A stretch of 64,000 bases of DNA from Phascolomyces articulosus (lineage: Eukaryota; Mucoromycota; Mucoromycetes; Mucorales; Lichtheimiaceae), in assembly GCA_025677815.1 (NCBI GenBank), contig JAIXMP010000010.1, positions 682,001 through 746,000 of the forward strand. Reading direction: 5' to 3'. Each line of letters begins with the position of its first letter. Positions within the stretch are counted from its first letter, which is position 1. Shown here piece after piece: positions 22,976 to 37,070 of the stretch. The translations under genes were made by a program, and so were the position numbers. The notes under the pieces are model-generated. The model ran no database searches. It was not told where the DNA came from and saw only the letters and a program-made list of their open reading frames with translations.

Positions 22976-25807
22976 TTAACACTTACGATGTGGTTGTGGT
23001 TCATAACTCCAGATTCTTGCGCGGTTATCACCAGAACCTGTGGCAAACAACGGTCGTCCAGAAGGACTTATAGCAACCGAGATAACTAATAAAAAGGAGA
23101 GGAAAGAGAGTGAATAAATGACATAATTATTATACATAATATTCAATTTTATATTACAATTTTCGATATTTTATTAAATAATCGCCACAGCCACTTACCA
23201 GAATTTTTGTGTCCTTGAAGCATAAATTGAGTTTGACCTGTTCGTGGATCCCAAAATTGGACCCCACGATCCTTGGATCCAGAAACAATCCAATTACCAT
23301 CCGGTGTACAAGCAACAGATAAGACAAAGTCCTTTACATACGTACATATATATATATATATATTGTTAGGATAATGTTATCTAAACAGGTAACACTTTCT
23401 TATATATCCAAGAAATTTCATCACGTTCATTTAATTTACCTTATGGCCTGTAAATGTCATTTTACATGGTCCCTTTGAACGATCTCTATCCACACCATAA
23501 CCACTACGACCATCATTGGTGCCAAGTTGCCACATTTTGATTGTTTTATCCAAACTACCGCTCACGAGCGTTCGTCCATCAGGCATAAAGGCAACTGAAT
23601 ACACACTATCTTTATGGCCTTCCAAACGTTCTAAAGGCTGACCGGTATGAATATCCCATACACGCACCATCTTGTCAAGACTACCAGCAGCCACCAATCG
23701 ACTGTCGGGTGAAATGGCAACACTGGTAACACCGGGGTCTTTTTGATCCAAATCTTGGATCGGAATGCAATGCATTTCCTTTTGCTCTGTCATGCTCCAT
23801 ATCCGAACAGTACGATCACCCGATCCTGATACAATGACCCGACCATCACGACTGAAATCAAGTGAGTAAATATCTTGTTCATGTCCTCTGAACACATTAC
23901 GGATTTGACGTCGTTCAATATCCCAAATCTAATTGTGCGTATTTTAAGAAAGAGGGAAAAGGAGGACGTTTGATTAAGTATGATACTTTCTATTTTCTTT
24001 CATATGTATGTATATATGAAACACATCCGCACACATGCACACACACAAATACATACACGGATTTGTTTATCTTCGGCCCCTGTTGCAAGGTATTTACCAT
24101 CAGGGCTGAAACACACAGATCGGATATATAAGTCACCATCTTTTTGAACACTGTCATCTTGAAGGACACTATATATATAAATATACAAAAACTGTTAGAT
24201 TTTACCCCCTTTTGCATGTTCGTTCACTATTCTCTCTCAATAATTCAAATGATATATTACCATGACAAAGCAGAAGTGGAAACATCGTAAATATAAGTGG
24301 CTCGATTACAACCAGCAGCCATCCAACGACCATCTGCACTAAACTTGACACAGCACACAACACTTGAATGATCAATACTATGAAGTAAATCTACCTTGAG
24401 ATAGCGTGTTGTCTTTGGGTTAAATCTAGTATAATGTATTTTTTTAGTATGACATATCATATATAAGTTAAAATTTGCTTTCTGTTGTCAAAGAAAAAAA
24501 AACAATAATAATGAACTTACAATGCGAACCAATCGCGTCCTTCCACTTTCATGTTGGGTGGTACATTGTCCGGATCGACATCGGCTAATCCAACAGGTGT
24601 ACTAGGTCCCATTTGATTCTTAGGACGTTGAGCCACCATGGCATTGTTACCGGGAGGAGGTGGTGGAGGACCACCGGAGGGACCACCACTCGCAGCAGAA
24701 GGCATAGGTGGACCATTCATGGATGACGCTGATTGACGTTTAGGTGTGCCAGCAGGATCGTTATTGGAAATAGGTGTTGCGTGTGAAGAAGAAGGTGTAC
24801 CAGGTGAAGGGCCACCACGTGGAGGATAACCATAGCCTTTAGTTAAATCATTGTTTCAGATATATAATAATATAAAATAAAATAAAAAAAGATGTGGGTC
24901 CATGTCTATCTATAGAATAATAAAAATAGATAGGACATTTATTTTCCCCCCATTTTTTTACCTTGTTGACCAGATCCATTCATATAACCTGGAGCAGAAC
25001 CAGGTGGAGGGGGTGGGGGTGCTTGGGATGAAGAGGGATAATGTGGAGGAACAGCGTGATCACCGCCTTGAGGTGGCGCCATCAATCCAGGTGGTCCTTG
25101 TTGTTGGCTATTTCCATTACCATGCGCGTTCATAATACCTCCAAAATAATTGGATCCTGGACCAATACTAGGTGGCTGTTGCTGTTGCTGTTGCTGTTGT
25201 TGTGGTTGTTGGTGTGGTGGAGGTGGATGAGGAGAATTGGTATTACCGTTACCATTGTTACTGTTACTGCCTGGTGGGGGTGGAGGTGGATGTCCTGCAC
25301 GAACTTGAGCTTGTTCTAATTGTTGACGAAGTCGAGCAATTTCTTCTTCATATCTAATAGATAGATTTGATTTAAAAACGTTAAATAAAACTTTGACGCG
25401 TATATCCATAATATACCATTTCATCACATAAGATCCAACCATATATATATATATATATATATATATACAAATACAATAAAACATACTGCTTCTTCATTGC
25501 TTGTTGTTGACGTTCAATCTCCAAAAGATTTTGTTGGAAATTATGCATCTCTTGTAACTGTGTTGTCACTATAAGAAAAAGAGAGTGGGGATGTCAGTTC
25601 TATCTCTTCAAAGATATCTATGTCTCCATGACAATTAAAAAAAAACACCATGTCCTTCTTACTTTTATGTTCAATATTTTCTTTTTCGGTTTTATTCAAG
25701 TACACATCTCGAACAAGTTGATCAAATTCAGCTCGGATGGCATCCAGCATTTCAATGATGCGATTCTGTGGACCAGGCACCACGGGTCGATGACTGTACA
25801 CAGACAT
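22976..25807 (-). CDS. TUP1: TUP1-type general transcriptional corepressor
   Basis: Nine exons on the minus strand: 25663-25807, 25487-25568, 24962-25353, 24521-24836, 24261-24425, 24057-24168, 23440-23928, 23199-23331, 22976-23085, giving 647 aa with perfect frame. The N-terminal 90 residues ([15 protein letters not shown]... then a coiled coil ending in [15 protein letters not shown]) are the Tup1 tetramerisation and Ssn6-binding helix. Residues 100-300 are a P/Q/G/N-rich linker. From about residue 330 to the end are seven WD40 repeats with typical GH..WD spacing (for example [37 protein letters not shown]). It acts in the nucleus with Ssn6/Cyc8, recruited by DNA-binding repressors. Introns are 69-125 bases, several with AT runs. 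A perfect GTAAGT lies just before the stop, so an alternative C-terminus is possible. Confidence 0.95.
25441..25466. repeat. (AT)13 microsatellite in TUP1 intron
   Basis: An uninterrupted AT dinucleotide run inside the second intron of the corepressor gene. Confidence 0.95.
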
Positions 25808-27719
25808 AACTATGACAAGAATTTAGTTGAAAAATAAAATGTCAGTCTCTTACTGCAATGACGCGGAATGTTGCGTTATGTACAACGTGTTTTTTTTTGA
25901 AAAGGGCAAAAAAAGGGGGAGGGCGGAAGGGAGAGCGAAAGGTTGAGAGAATAAAGAAAAGAAAGGAGTGGTATAAACCATAATTCAGGAGTAAAAAAAG
26001 AAGATTGAAAGAGATGAATGAGGGAGAGAAAAAAAAAGCATTCATAATATTCATGAAGAAGTTAATTTAGTACCTGGTTGATTTGATAGATCTTTTTGTT
26101 TCCTTTAAGCGGAACGGAAGCAAAAGGGAAAGAAAGAAAGAAGAGATTGATTGACTGGCTGACTGACGTGCCCAAGTTGGGTGGACCGTGCAAAAAAAAA
26201 AAAAAAAAATCAACCGGAATCTCAACAAGGTGTTACAATTGAAATCGGATAGCCTTTACCCTTTGTGTGGAGAAGCTAAATCATATGAATTATATATTTG
26301 TATATAACAAACTACTAACTAACTTTTACTGTACTAAAAGCTAATATTTTATTATTAACTTTATTTTAACAAATCGAATACAATTTATCGTTTGTCTGAT
26401 AGTAATAAAATGAATATTTGAAACAAAAAAGATAAAAATTATGGTACAGATTGATTTATTTACAAGGGAGAGAGGACCTATCATCTTTGAGTCCAATTTC
26501 CCACGTAGTCGGGTTTATATAATATCATCACCTTTTATATAAGGTGTTCCGATTATTATTATGAAAGTTTAAATATAAAACATACTTCTTGAAGAGGTGC
26601 TTTTTTGTTTCTACTACTACTACTAATTATTTCCCTCTTTTTTTTTTCATGAATCGTAGTTGGAAAAAAATCATACGCAGCTTACAGCATCCTACAAATA
26701 GTATATCATAAAAACATGGATTTATTATTAAGGTACAATCTCTTCATCATGCGATGCTCCATATAACGGACGCAAAAAAGAAGTTCTTCTCACATTACAC
26801 ATAACCATAAAGATATACAAATGCACAAGTACAAAATTAGGTTTTAGCCACATTTGAAGTTCCCATAATGCCTGTTTTTGCGTGGTTATACAAAAAAAAG
26901 GGGGGGCTTCAATCAATGGAATAGACAGTTACATAACTTGCCTTTTACTGAATTGAATTACCAGTTCCTACTAATATCGTGAAATAGATAGTAAAAGTCG
27001 AATTATCAAAATTCTTCTTCTCACTAAACAATACAAAAACAATAACAGAGGCTTAATTAAATAATCTATTAAAATTATCAAGAAGCACACTAAACTGTGG
27101 TTATATATCAATACAATTTGTTCATAAATAAAATTACATACGATTTTTTTCTTTCTCCAAAAAAATCTTGCATCATCAAAAAAAAGCAGTAATGGGACTC
27201 TTTGATTATATACTGCCTTAAGCCTAGAGTCAATTATCATAATATGAAGTAATCAATGTCATTTTACAAAAATTCATCTATTTACCTAAAATTCAATAGT
27301 GCAATTAATTTTATATGCTCCACTTCGATGATTGCCTATTTCTTAAGATAAAAGTTCCCTGTAAAAGCATAAAACTAAAGATAGAATCATCAACTTTAAT
27401 ATCACAGACCAACCACTACAAAGGACAAAGAGAAACAAAGTCCGCAGTTTCCCAACTCACCTGAAAAAAAAGTGCTCTCATTTTTTTTTTTCGAACAGGC
27501 GGGTTTTAAGCGTTGTGTGCTATCAAAAAGGTACGTGTCGAGTTAAAATACGATGGGATATGAATATAAGAATGAAATTCATAATGATGATTTTATTCAC
27601 TATAGACTTTATTCAATTTATGACGCGTTTTAATAGTACTATTTTTTATTATTTGTTTTTAGTTTTATTTTTTTTTAAGTTAGAGAATCCATAAGCCTCT
27701 CTAACCTTTCTCCTCCATC
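25808..27719. other. divergent promoter region between TUP1 and SEC24
   Basis: The TUP1 side (25890-26200) is a purine-rich (GA) tract with an A-run near 26193, consistent with a long leader. The SEC24 side (27600-27719) is T-rich and ends in a CT-rich leader. A possible orphan exon at 26728-26913 (-) is listed separately. Nothing else is recognised. Confidence 0.5.
26728..26913 (-). CDS. possible hydrophobic small ORF or orphan terminal exon
   Basis: An open frame on the minus strand. After an acceptor-like AAACAG it reads ALWELQMWLKPN and then a hydrophobic helix, and ends ...GASHDEEIVP and TAA. The texture (one hydrophobic segment, an acidic tail) looks coding, but no upstream exon could be found before the SEC24 promoter. 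It may be the remnant of a membrane protein. I do not recognise the family. Confidence 0.2.
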   Translation of the reverse strand: MEAPPFFCITTQKQALWELQMWLKPNFVLVHLYIFMVMCNVRRTSFLRPLYGASHDEEIVP

Positions 27720-30700
27720 ATGGCCAGTCAACAACCACCGCAACAACAACAACAACCCTATCCAATGCAACCACAAACAAGACCTCTAGCTCCATCATCA
27801 CCCATGGGCGAACCAAAGATGGCGCCTCCACCTACTGGTTTTCGACCCCCAGTAGCAGTAACAGGAGCACCATTGCCTAGTCAACCGGGAATGCATTATC
27901 GTTCTTCAGGTACACCACCGCCACCTGGTTCACCCATGATGCGGCCTCCTCCGGGATTCCGACCTGGTATGCCCCAACAACCATCACCTCAACAGCAACA
28001 GAGACCTCCTCAACCTGGTATGCCAATGTCACCTCCCTTTGTCAATGCTGCTGCTCCTATGTATAAGCAGCAACAGCCACAATCTGGTATGGCTGGCACC
28101 TTTAGTGGGTCACCTGTTCCTCGACCACGTACACCACCCGCATTGGATGGAACTCCTCATTCAGTACCAGGAAGTCCTCCGCTTGCTTCACAAAGCCCTA
28201 CGATTTCTGCAGCTTCATCCGCTCCACAATCCCCTATTACTGAACAACATCATCGTACAACAAGAAAGCGAATGTATCCCGAACAAATTGCAAAGGCTTA
28301 CATGGATCAACCGAATACAGCTGCAGGACCTATGGATTCATTTTCATCGCCTGCATTCCAATCTCAGCAACAACAACAACAACAACAAAGTTCACCTGTT
28401 CCTACTATGACGGCTCAAGGATATCCAGGAACTCAACCACAACAGCAACAACAATTTCAACAGCCCATAGGAAATCAAGTGAATCAATTGGCAGGTCAAT
28501 TTGGTGGTATGAACCTTGCCAATGCTCAAGTAGGTTTTTTTTTTCAGTAACAGTCAATGATCCAAGTATTGAATCAGGAGAAGGAGAGAGAGAGAAAGGG
28601 TGATCAAGTAAAAAAAAAAAACCAAGAGATTGTTAATTGATTTTCATGTATATAATGATGATAGGGACAAGCAAAATCAATCCCATTGCTCGGAGCCGCT
28701 CCATTTATCGCCGATTTGAATGCCCCTGCGTCACCTATCATTTTACCTCAAAATGTAATTGTTTTTTATGAATTATTAAAAAAAAAATTGACTGAAAAAG
28801 AGAGATAATAAGGAGGATATTAGGATAGTTACATGACCAAATGTTAATGTTGTTTTACTTTTATAGTCCTCCATCACCAACTCACCTTATGCTAATGCAG
28901 AAGAATCATACAAATGTTGTACTGTGAATGCTATTCCTTCTAATGAATCCGTTTTGAAAAAATCAAAATTACCACTTGCTTTGGTTCTTGCCCCTTATAG
29001 AACGTCTGATGGTGATGGTGTAAGTTTCTTGTAACAACAACGCAATTAACGGGGGGAGAGTAAAAGGGACCCAAGCGTTTCATCCCAGACCCCTTTTCTA
29101 TTTTTTTTTCGTTGTTACTAATATGGCATGATTAAATTGGTATATATGGGTATTTAGAGCCAAGTCCCAGTGATTGCAGACTCGGTTATTGCTAGATGTC
29201 GTCGATGTCGTACTTATATTAATCCTTTTGTCACATTTGTGGAAGGAGGTCAGCGTTGGAAGTGCAACTTGTGCTTCTTGCTTAATGATGGTAAGGATTT
29301 TATGATTAATAAAAAGACCAAAATGGAGGAAAATGATACTTGTTTTTGATAGATAAGATGGCACATATGATTTATATCGATTTATCATCATTATTATTTA
29401 GTTCCCGCTGCATTCGATTATGATGCTCAAACTCAACAACCTGTGGATCGATGGAAGCGTGCTGAATTGAATTATTCATGCGTAGAATATGTTGCACCAA
29501 CAGAATATATGGTATTTTTTTTTAGATAGGAGGAAGAATAAAAAAGGAATGAGAGAAAAGATAATATCCCTCTTTATTTTTGTCGCAAAATGTAGCTCTA
29601 TTTTACTTACCCTAATCGATGTATATCCAAAATACCTAGGTCCGTCCTCCTCAAGCTCCAGCTTATGTATTTGTTATTGATGTATCTTATTCGGCTGTAC
29701 AATCTGGCATGGTAGCCACAGCAGCTCGTACCATTTTGGATTCATTAGATCGTATTCCAGACGAGCAAAAACGTACCCAAGTGGGTTTCATTACCGTAGA
29801 TAGTTCGCTTCACTTTTACAATATGAATTCTGCTCTTCCAGAACCGCAAATGTTGGTTGTATCCGAATTAGAAGATGTTTTCTTACCTACACCTTCTTCA
29901 TTATTGGTAAACTTGTCGGACAGCAAGGAGGTCATCCAAGGCTTTTTGGAAAAGTTGCCTGATATGTTCAAGGAAACTGCTAATGTAAACAATGCTCTTG
30001 GTACTGCTTTGCAAGCTGCATTCAAGATTGTGGTAAGTTTTTTTTTGTCAATTAGGAGTAACAACGGTGAATCCAAGATATTCCATCTTTTTTCTTTAAA
30101 TTCTAAAGAATTATATCATTTATCTTCATATTTGTGGTTGTTAGTCGCCCTATGGTGGTAAAATTGTTTGTTTGCAATCGACCTTGCCTAATATGGGTAC
30201 CGGCGCATTGAAGGTTCGCGAAGACCCAAAGGTCATTGGAACAGCAAAGGTAAGATAGAGAAAGAGGGTATGTTATTGGTGTATATCCAAGTAGTTTTTG
30301 TATATTAACTGCTTGTATATCGTATTAGGAAACACCATTGCTTAATGCTGGCTCACCCTTCTACAAATCATTTGCTGTTGATTGTTCAAGATCCCAAGTA
30401 TCTTGTGATATGTTGATTTTTGGTGGACAATATGCCGATGTTGCAACGTTAGGTAAGGTTTATTGACTTGAATATAGATAACATTTTAATATAAAAAAAG
30501 ATCCTTATATATGATTCATTTATTTTGTGTTATGTACATAGGATGTCTTCCACGATTTACTGGTGGTCAAACTTATTATTACCCCGCCTTCCACGCAAGT
30601 CGTACAGAAGATGCAACCAAATTTGCTCATGAATTCTCGGAATTGCTTGCAGAACAAATTGGTTTGGAAGCTGTATTGCGTGTCCGAGCATCCCGTAACT

Positions 30701-32188
30701 TGCGTATGAGCGCATTCCACGGTAACTTCTTTATCCGATCCACTGATCTTTTGGCATTACCCAATGTCCCTCGTAATCAAAACTATGTCATCGAAGTGGC
30801 TATTGAAGACGAGTTACGTGGACCTACAGCCTGTTTCCAAACTGCTCTACTTCACACCACATGTTATGGTGAACGTCGTATTCGTGTCGTTACATTATGT
30901 TTGCCAGTGACAAACTCCGTTCCTGAATTGGTTTCTAGTATTAATGCAAGAGCTGTTGTCTCTTATCTTGCTAACAAAGGTAATGTTTATGAAAAAAGTG
31001 GGAAGTGGAGTTCCAGATTATTTGTCTGTCATGACAGACAGCAGTAGTGTAGGGAGGGTATATATTCGTCCTTACCAACCCAAACATTATTTTTTTTTAA
31101 AAAAAAAATAGCAATTGAACGTGGATTGACATCCAAGTTGGAAGATGCCCGTGATGCGGTTGTTAATAAGACTATTGATATCCTTGGTGTTTATAAATCA
31201 CAAGTTCTTGGTATTGGTAAAGGATCAAGTTCGCCACAACTTACTGTACCTGATCATTTGAAGCTTCTTCCACTCTTGGCACTCTCTCTTATTAAGCATG
31301 TAAGTCTTCACGGATGAAAAATCCCATCTGTTTCCTATGTTCTATAGGATAAAAAAAGATGGCAAGAAAAACTAACAAGGGATATATTTGTTTTGATAAA
31401 AAAAAACTAGGACGCAATAAGTCAAACATCCCGTATTTCAACAGATGCTAGATCCAATGCAATCAATCTTATCCGAACGATGCCACTCCAATTATTGGTT
31501 CCATACTTATATCCCAACTTGTATGCTTTGCATTCCATGTCGCCAGAGGTAAAAAAAGAAAATTGAAATGGAGTAGTTTGTCTTTTTTTTTGCATTTTTA
31601 CCTAAAGAGGGATCGATTTTATTAACTCTGATAAATCATGGTTATTAGGCTGGTGAAATCTCAGAAAATGGTGTTGTTTTCCCAACTCCACTGAATTTGA
31701 CAACAGAACGACTAGAACCTCATGGTTGTTATCTATTAGAAAACGGTCAAGATATTTTCATCTGGATTGGTCGTGGTGTTGTACCACAATTATGTGTTGA
31801 TCTCTTTGGTGTCAAATCTTATGATCAATTACATAGTGGTAAGATGACACTTCCAGTGGTTGATACACCTATTAACAGAAAGACAAACTTATTGATTGGC
31901 AAAATTCGAGAAATGCGTCGTGGTAATTATTATCCAGCCGTCGTTACTGTTAAGGAAGATAGTGACCCATCTTTGAGATTATGGTTCTTGTCACACTTGG
32001 TTGAAGATCGATCAGATAATGTTATGAGTTATCAACAATTCTTACAGCATCTTAAGGATAGAGTGAGTTATTATGAACAAAAGAAAGGAGGGATTAAGGA
32101 TTTCTAGTGAATTTGGAGAAGGAAAAACAATAACTAAAATATGATCGTCTTTCAATGTTTCATTTAGGTTAATGCTGGCTCATTCTAA
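27720..32188 (+). CDS. SEC24: COPII coat cargo adaptor SEC24
   Basis: Thirteen exons: 27720-28529, 28665-28754, 28867-29019, 29158-29290, 29402-29511, 29640-30032, 30145-30249, 30329-30452, 30542-30979, 31112-31299, 31411-31548, 31649-32062, 32168-32188, giving 1038 aa. Residues 1-270 are a P/Q-rich disordered arm. The zinc finger is Cys365-x2-Cys368-x18-Cys387-x2-Cys390. The trunk domain follows ([15 protein letters not shown], the vWA-like fold), then the beta-sandwich, helical and gelsolin-like parts (IFIWIGRGV). Sec24 pairs with Sec23 on ER membranes and selects cargo for COPII vesicles. The 3' end is uncertain: without the last intron the protein would read on to a stop at 32105-32107, changing only the last few residues. 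Confidence 0.95.
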
Positions 32189-32522
32189 AAAAAAACAAGT
32201 CTATATTTTTTTTTGTATCTTCCAATCTGCACTTCTTTTTCATATATTTCTACTATTTAGTTTTCTTATACGAAAAAAATGATAATATCTCCTCTTTCCC
32301 CCCTTCTTTCTCTCTAAAAACGAGAGATAAAAAAAAACCACAAAAACACAGATATATTACTTATTACTATGCAATTCTATGCAATTTTTTTTTTACGACT
32401 TAACGTTATTTTTTTTCTTTACAACAATACACAATTCAACAAATTACGATATATATAGAAAGAGAAAAAAGCTTTTTTTTTTTTTTTACTTTAAAATCAT
32501 ACTTTACTACTTATTATTATAA
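32189..32522. terminator. convergent 3' flanks of SEC24 and MTHFS
   Basis: 334 bases of A/T homopolymer-rich DNA with AATAAT/TTATTA motifs, where both converging transcripts must end. No ORF. Confidence 0.4.
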
Positions 32523-33560
32523 TTATTCAATAACCTTATCGGGTGACAAAATACAATCAATCTTTTGATCTGTTGGTTCAACAGGAATTCTACCTGCTTC
32601 AAGTAATTGTGCAGAAAGCGCAACGCCCACTAATAACAATATTTTAAAATTAAGATAAATGAACTGTAATTTATACTTTTCAAAACGTTATCCATATCAT
32701 TTTTATGTGGCTATTACCTGTTTTTGGAGGCTGTTGGTTATGTTCTGCAGCCCAAGCACCGCATGCACGAAGATACTTGTCATAATAGCTAACCAATGTA
32801 TTAAACAACGTTTAATTGGTTTATTAATCAAAAACAAAAGAGATCCACTGTGAATATTACTTACCCTTTACCATGACCAATACGATTACGCTCAATATCA
32901 AAAGCCATAGCTGGAACAATTATTAAATCCAACCCTTCTTTTTCCAAAGCTAGAAACAAATAATGAGAAGAAATTGGATTGTTTAGTCTATCTTGCCACT
33001 TATCGTCAACAATAATTTATTAGATCCATTTTGCTGTTGTTACCTCGTTCCATTTCTTGTTCATGCGATGGTTCAGGAATATTCCACTTATTGACAGGCA
33101 ACGCCAGATACTCATCCCATGATTTTATCTTGACCATTTCCATTGTATCCTTGGTCCAACGTGGGACATAGCATGATTTATCTGTATTTTGGCCATTGTA
33201 AAGCTTTCATATCAAACCTTTTTTTTTTTCGTATAACAGCACATATGTTTTTAATATTTACCCGAATGTAAAATATGATGAATAATAGCTCGTGTTTCTA
33301 TTTCACCACTTGGAAGATTAATGTAAACACTGACATTACGACTTGCGCGATATGCTTCGAGATTAAATAACTTTTGAATGACTTTTTCAGCTAAATAGTT
33401 GTAACAATAGTTAATTTGTGTTGGTATTATTTCTCTTTTTTTCAGTTTTTTAAAATTAATATTTACATTCACTGGTAATGGTAGATTGTGAAACAGCACC
33501 AAGTGTTGTTTTTAATTCTTTTCGTAATGCACGTTTTAAAGCTACAACTGTAGAAGCCAT
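32523..33560 (-). CDS. FAU1: 5-formyltetrahydrofolate cyclo-ligase (MTHFS)
   Basis: Six exons on the minus strand: 33473-33560, 33262-33390, 33044-33181, 32865-32949, 32718-32788, 32523-32629, giving 205 aa. The N-terminus MASTVVALKRALRKELK and the motif IGHGKGYYDKYL (substrate/ATP-binding loop of the family, usually G-x-G-x-GYYD) identify it. VPRWTKDTMEM and the end VGVALSAQLLEAGRIP match conserved blocks. The enzyme converts 5-formyl-THF to 5,10-methenyl-THF using ATP, the only reaction that recovers folinic acid in one-carbon metabolism. No clear mitochondrial presequence is seen, so it is probably cytosolic. The length is typical. Confidence 0.93.
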
Positions 33561-34767
33561 GTTGTGTATATCTGCAAAAAACCAGATCGGATCTAAATAT
33601 GTGCATTTTTGATCATATTTATCAATTGTAACAAGGATTACTATAAACAGCCATGCTCTATTATATATTATAGCTTAATAGTGCACTGTGTGTCTACGAG
33701 AATAATATAATTACGTTGAATCTTTAAACCAAGGTACTTACCACCTTGGTATATCATGGTATATGATACAAACAAATAATAGTCATTAAGCGGTATATGT
33801 TTTGAATATGAATTAATGCAGGAAAATGACGTATGTAGGAAAACCAAGAGAGGATGTTTAACCTGTGTAATTGTTAAACTATCCTGTTCAATATTGACCT
33901 GTTTTTTATTAATAATGGTATAATGAGCAAGGATAAGAACAAGCAAATATATTTGTTCATATTGATTGGGATTAATATGTGAATAGTCACTCTAAAAAGG
34001 ATTCGGAAGAACCGAACTAGTTGTCTCGGTACCGCTGAAATTCAGGCACGTACCAAAAACCCTCAGTAGTTTATGATGCGAGAAATAAAATGATAATGTC
34101 CATTTGCTATTGGTACAGATATAAGTTGCTGATGTTCTATTCTTTATAAAATGTTTGAGAATGATTAAATTAATATGGCTAGTTAACCGTCAGAGAACTA
34201 CTTTTCTATGCTTCATAAAATTGCCAAAAAAAAGATAACCACCAGAAACTAAAATTTTGCATTAGAGGATGGGATGACTTCATTATAATTTTTATCCAAG
34301 TACTTCCAATCGCACGTTTCCATGGAAATTTTCCAAATTCTAATATTATTATTATTATTCCATCCATCTTCATATTAGGGTGCTTACTAATATAAGTGTG
34401 TGTTTTTCTATATCCTATATCGGAGGGTTGAATGCCATGTGCGGAAGTACAGGTGTACGTCATTTCTATACATTTTTAATAACAACTGGACAAGGTTATC
34501 CATTATAGCTACTATTATTTGTAGTTATCAAATAGAGTATATATCACAATCATTAATTGAAAAATAACAATATTAGAATAAACAATTCAATTGTATGGAA
34601 AATATATAATAACAATAAGATTAAGGTACAGTTAAGAGAATGAATAAAAACAAGTTTTTAATTATCTTGAAAGTCACGTTATTATTATGATCAAAACTCA
34701 TCTCCGGCCCTCTGCACTTTCTTTTACTATTCTTTTTACTTTTTTTTTTTACTTAAAAAACAAGAAA
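33561..34767. other. divergent promoter region, no gene seen
   Basis: 1.2 kb between MTHFS (-) and the BAG6-like gene (+). Only short frames are present (for example 34206-34463, minus, not coding-like). The last 40 bases before 34768 are T-rich. Confidence 0.5.
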
Positions 34768-37033
34768 ATGTCTGCCGACCAATCGACGACATCTAATGAC
34801 GCACGGTCATCAGAACAACCAACATCTACTGACAATACCATGTCTTCAGACATTCCATCCGCTGTCATGGCACTACATATAAAATCCTTAGAACAACAAA
34901 CTAAGCCCGTCACTATTCCTCGAGATGCATCTGTATTGGACCTTAAACAAGCTGTACAGACCGCGTTTCAAGTGGAAAGTACTCGACAGCGATTAATCTT
35001 TCAAGGGAAAGTTCTCAAAGATGAAAAGAATTTAACGGATTATGGTAAGTTTCATTCATTTTTTTCATATTGGTGATTTTTATGGTTTATTTCTTCTGCT
35101 TTTATATATTATATGTATCACCCTTTTCCGATTCCCCTACTTCTTGTTCTTCTCCCCCAACCCCACTATCTTCTTTTTTTTTCTTGACCCTGTTGGAATG
35201 ATGAATTCTTTTCTTCTCTCTCCTTCAATAACATCAAGTTTATTTTTAAAAAATGAAAGAATCTACCGGGAGATATGATTATTCTTTCATTTTGATTTAT
35301 AAATGAAAAATGATTTTTAATAAATGATTTCTTTTATAAATATGCGTTTATAGCGAACCTCGATAATGGCAAAGTAGTTCATTTGGTGGTACGGCCGGCT
35401 GATGTACCACAAAACACACAAAATGGTAGGTTGGGATCACATATAGGGGGTAATGATTATATTTATGAGCATAATAGACGAACCTCGTCCTCAAAGCAGC
35501 AATACGAATCGGCGGACGTTTGCTCGAGGAATTCCATTTTCACGTCTCTTCCCACTTGGTGGCAGACAGCCAGCCATGGAAGGATATACATTTATCACTT
35601 TGGATGTCGGTGATCCAGGTCATGTATGTATTATTGCTATTCTTCTTTTCCTACTATTATTATTCATTCAAAAAAAAGGACGATATTCTTAACTCAATAT
35701 AAAAACATGTGATAAATATTTATATAGCATCTCTCATCGTTGATGGATGGCCTGGCTGGGAACTTGTTCCCTTCACCAAATCTCGGAACTCCTCCACGTC
35801 CTGCAACTGGTGCTGAAAATACGAATGGCAATAATAGTCGATCTTCGGTAAATATGAATAATCATTTTTTTCTTGAGTTGATGTGATATAAAATATATAA
35901 GATTGATATAATATAGAAGTATATAAACTGACATTGGTTATCTATCGTTCAAAGACTCCTCAGACCAGTAACCGAAACGCTACACGAACAAGAGATCCTT
36001 CTACATCGACCGGTTCAAGCCCCAGTATTCCATCAAGTAGATCACCGTTTGAATTTACATTGGGTCCTCGAAGTGCATCTGATCTTGGACCAACAACTCC
36101 TTCTGATATTCGTTCCGCGACCGGTGTTCCTTTCCCGGTAAATATTTCCTATATACATCCTTTTATTACAATTCAATGTTTATAATCAATCAATTAACCA
36201 ATAATATTGATAATATGGGTTATTGACATACAAATGTAATCTTGTCTAATCCCTTTTTGTGTGTTTAGCCATCTGTGGAGGTTCGACTAATGCGGACAAT
36301 GAGCTGTATGAGAAACGTGAGAACCATCCTTGATACACCTCCTGATCAGAGTAAGCCTCATTAGTATATTCTTCTTTAAGAACACATATATATACAAATA
36401 TATTATATTTGGTACTCTCTATATAGATGACATAGTCAAAAGCTCACTATTATATATACAATTAGATCTTCACGGTATTACCAATGCATCGTCAACATCG
36501 CCTGAACAGAACCAAGAGATAAGATCCCGTCTTCGAAGTAGTGGGAATAGTCAAACAGCAGCGGTCGGTATGGTGCTAGATGAGTTGGCAACACTCATGA
36601 CTGACGTAGTACCTCGCTTGCGTGAAATGTCCGAAGCTTTAAGAGCTGGTGATCGAACTCCAAACACAGAGGTAGAATCATTTTATAGATTTTCCACCTT
36701 TCTTTTTTTTTTTTTCTAATCATATTTTCTTCCAGGAAAATGTACATTTGTATCGTAGAGTTTTACGCACAGCACGTGTTGTTCAAGGCATGAGTCTTAT
36801 CAATCACTTTTTGGGGTCAGTATTGGCAGCGGCAGATATTAGTCCGTCACGTAGATCGCGTCCTCGAACATCAGGAAGTGGTTCAACATCTACTTCCAGT
36901 TCTCCTCGTGCAAACTCAACCAGTACTTCAACTCAAAGTGAATCGAATGGTACAAATGCATCTACTTCAACTTCCAATAAAATCAAGACAGAAGGTCAAA
37001 ACAGTAAAGCATCTTCTTCATCTACTGCTACTG

Positions 37034-37070
<37 letters not shown>

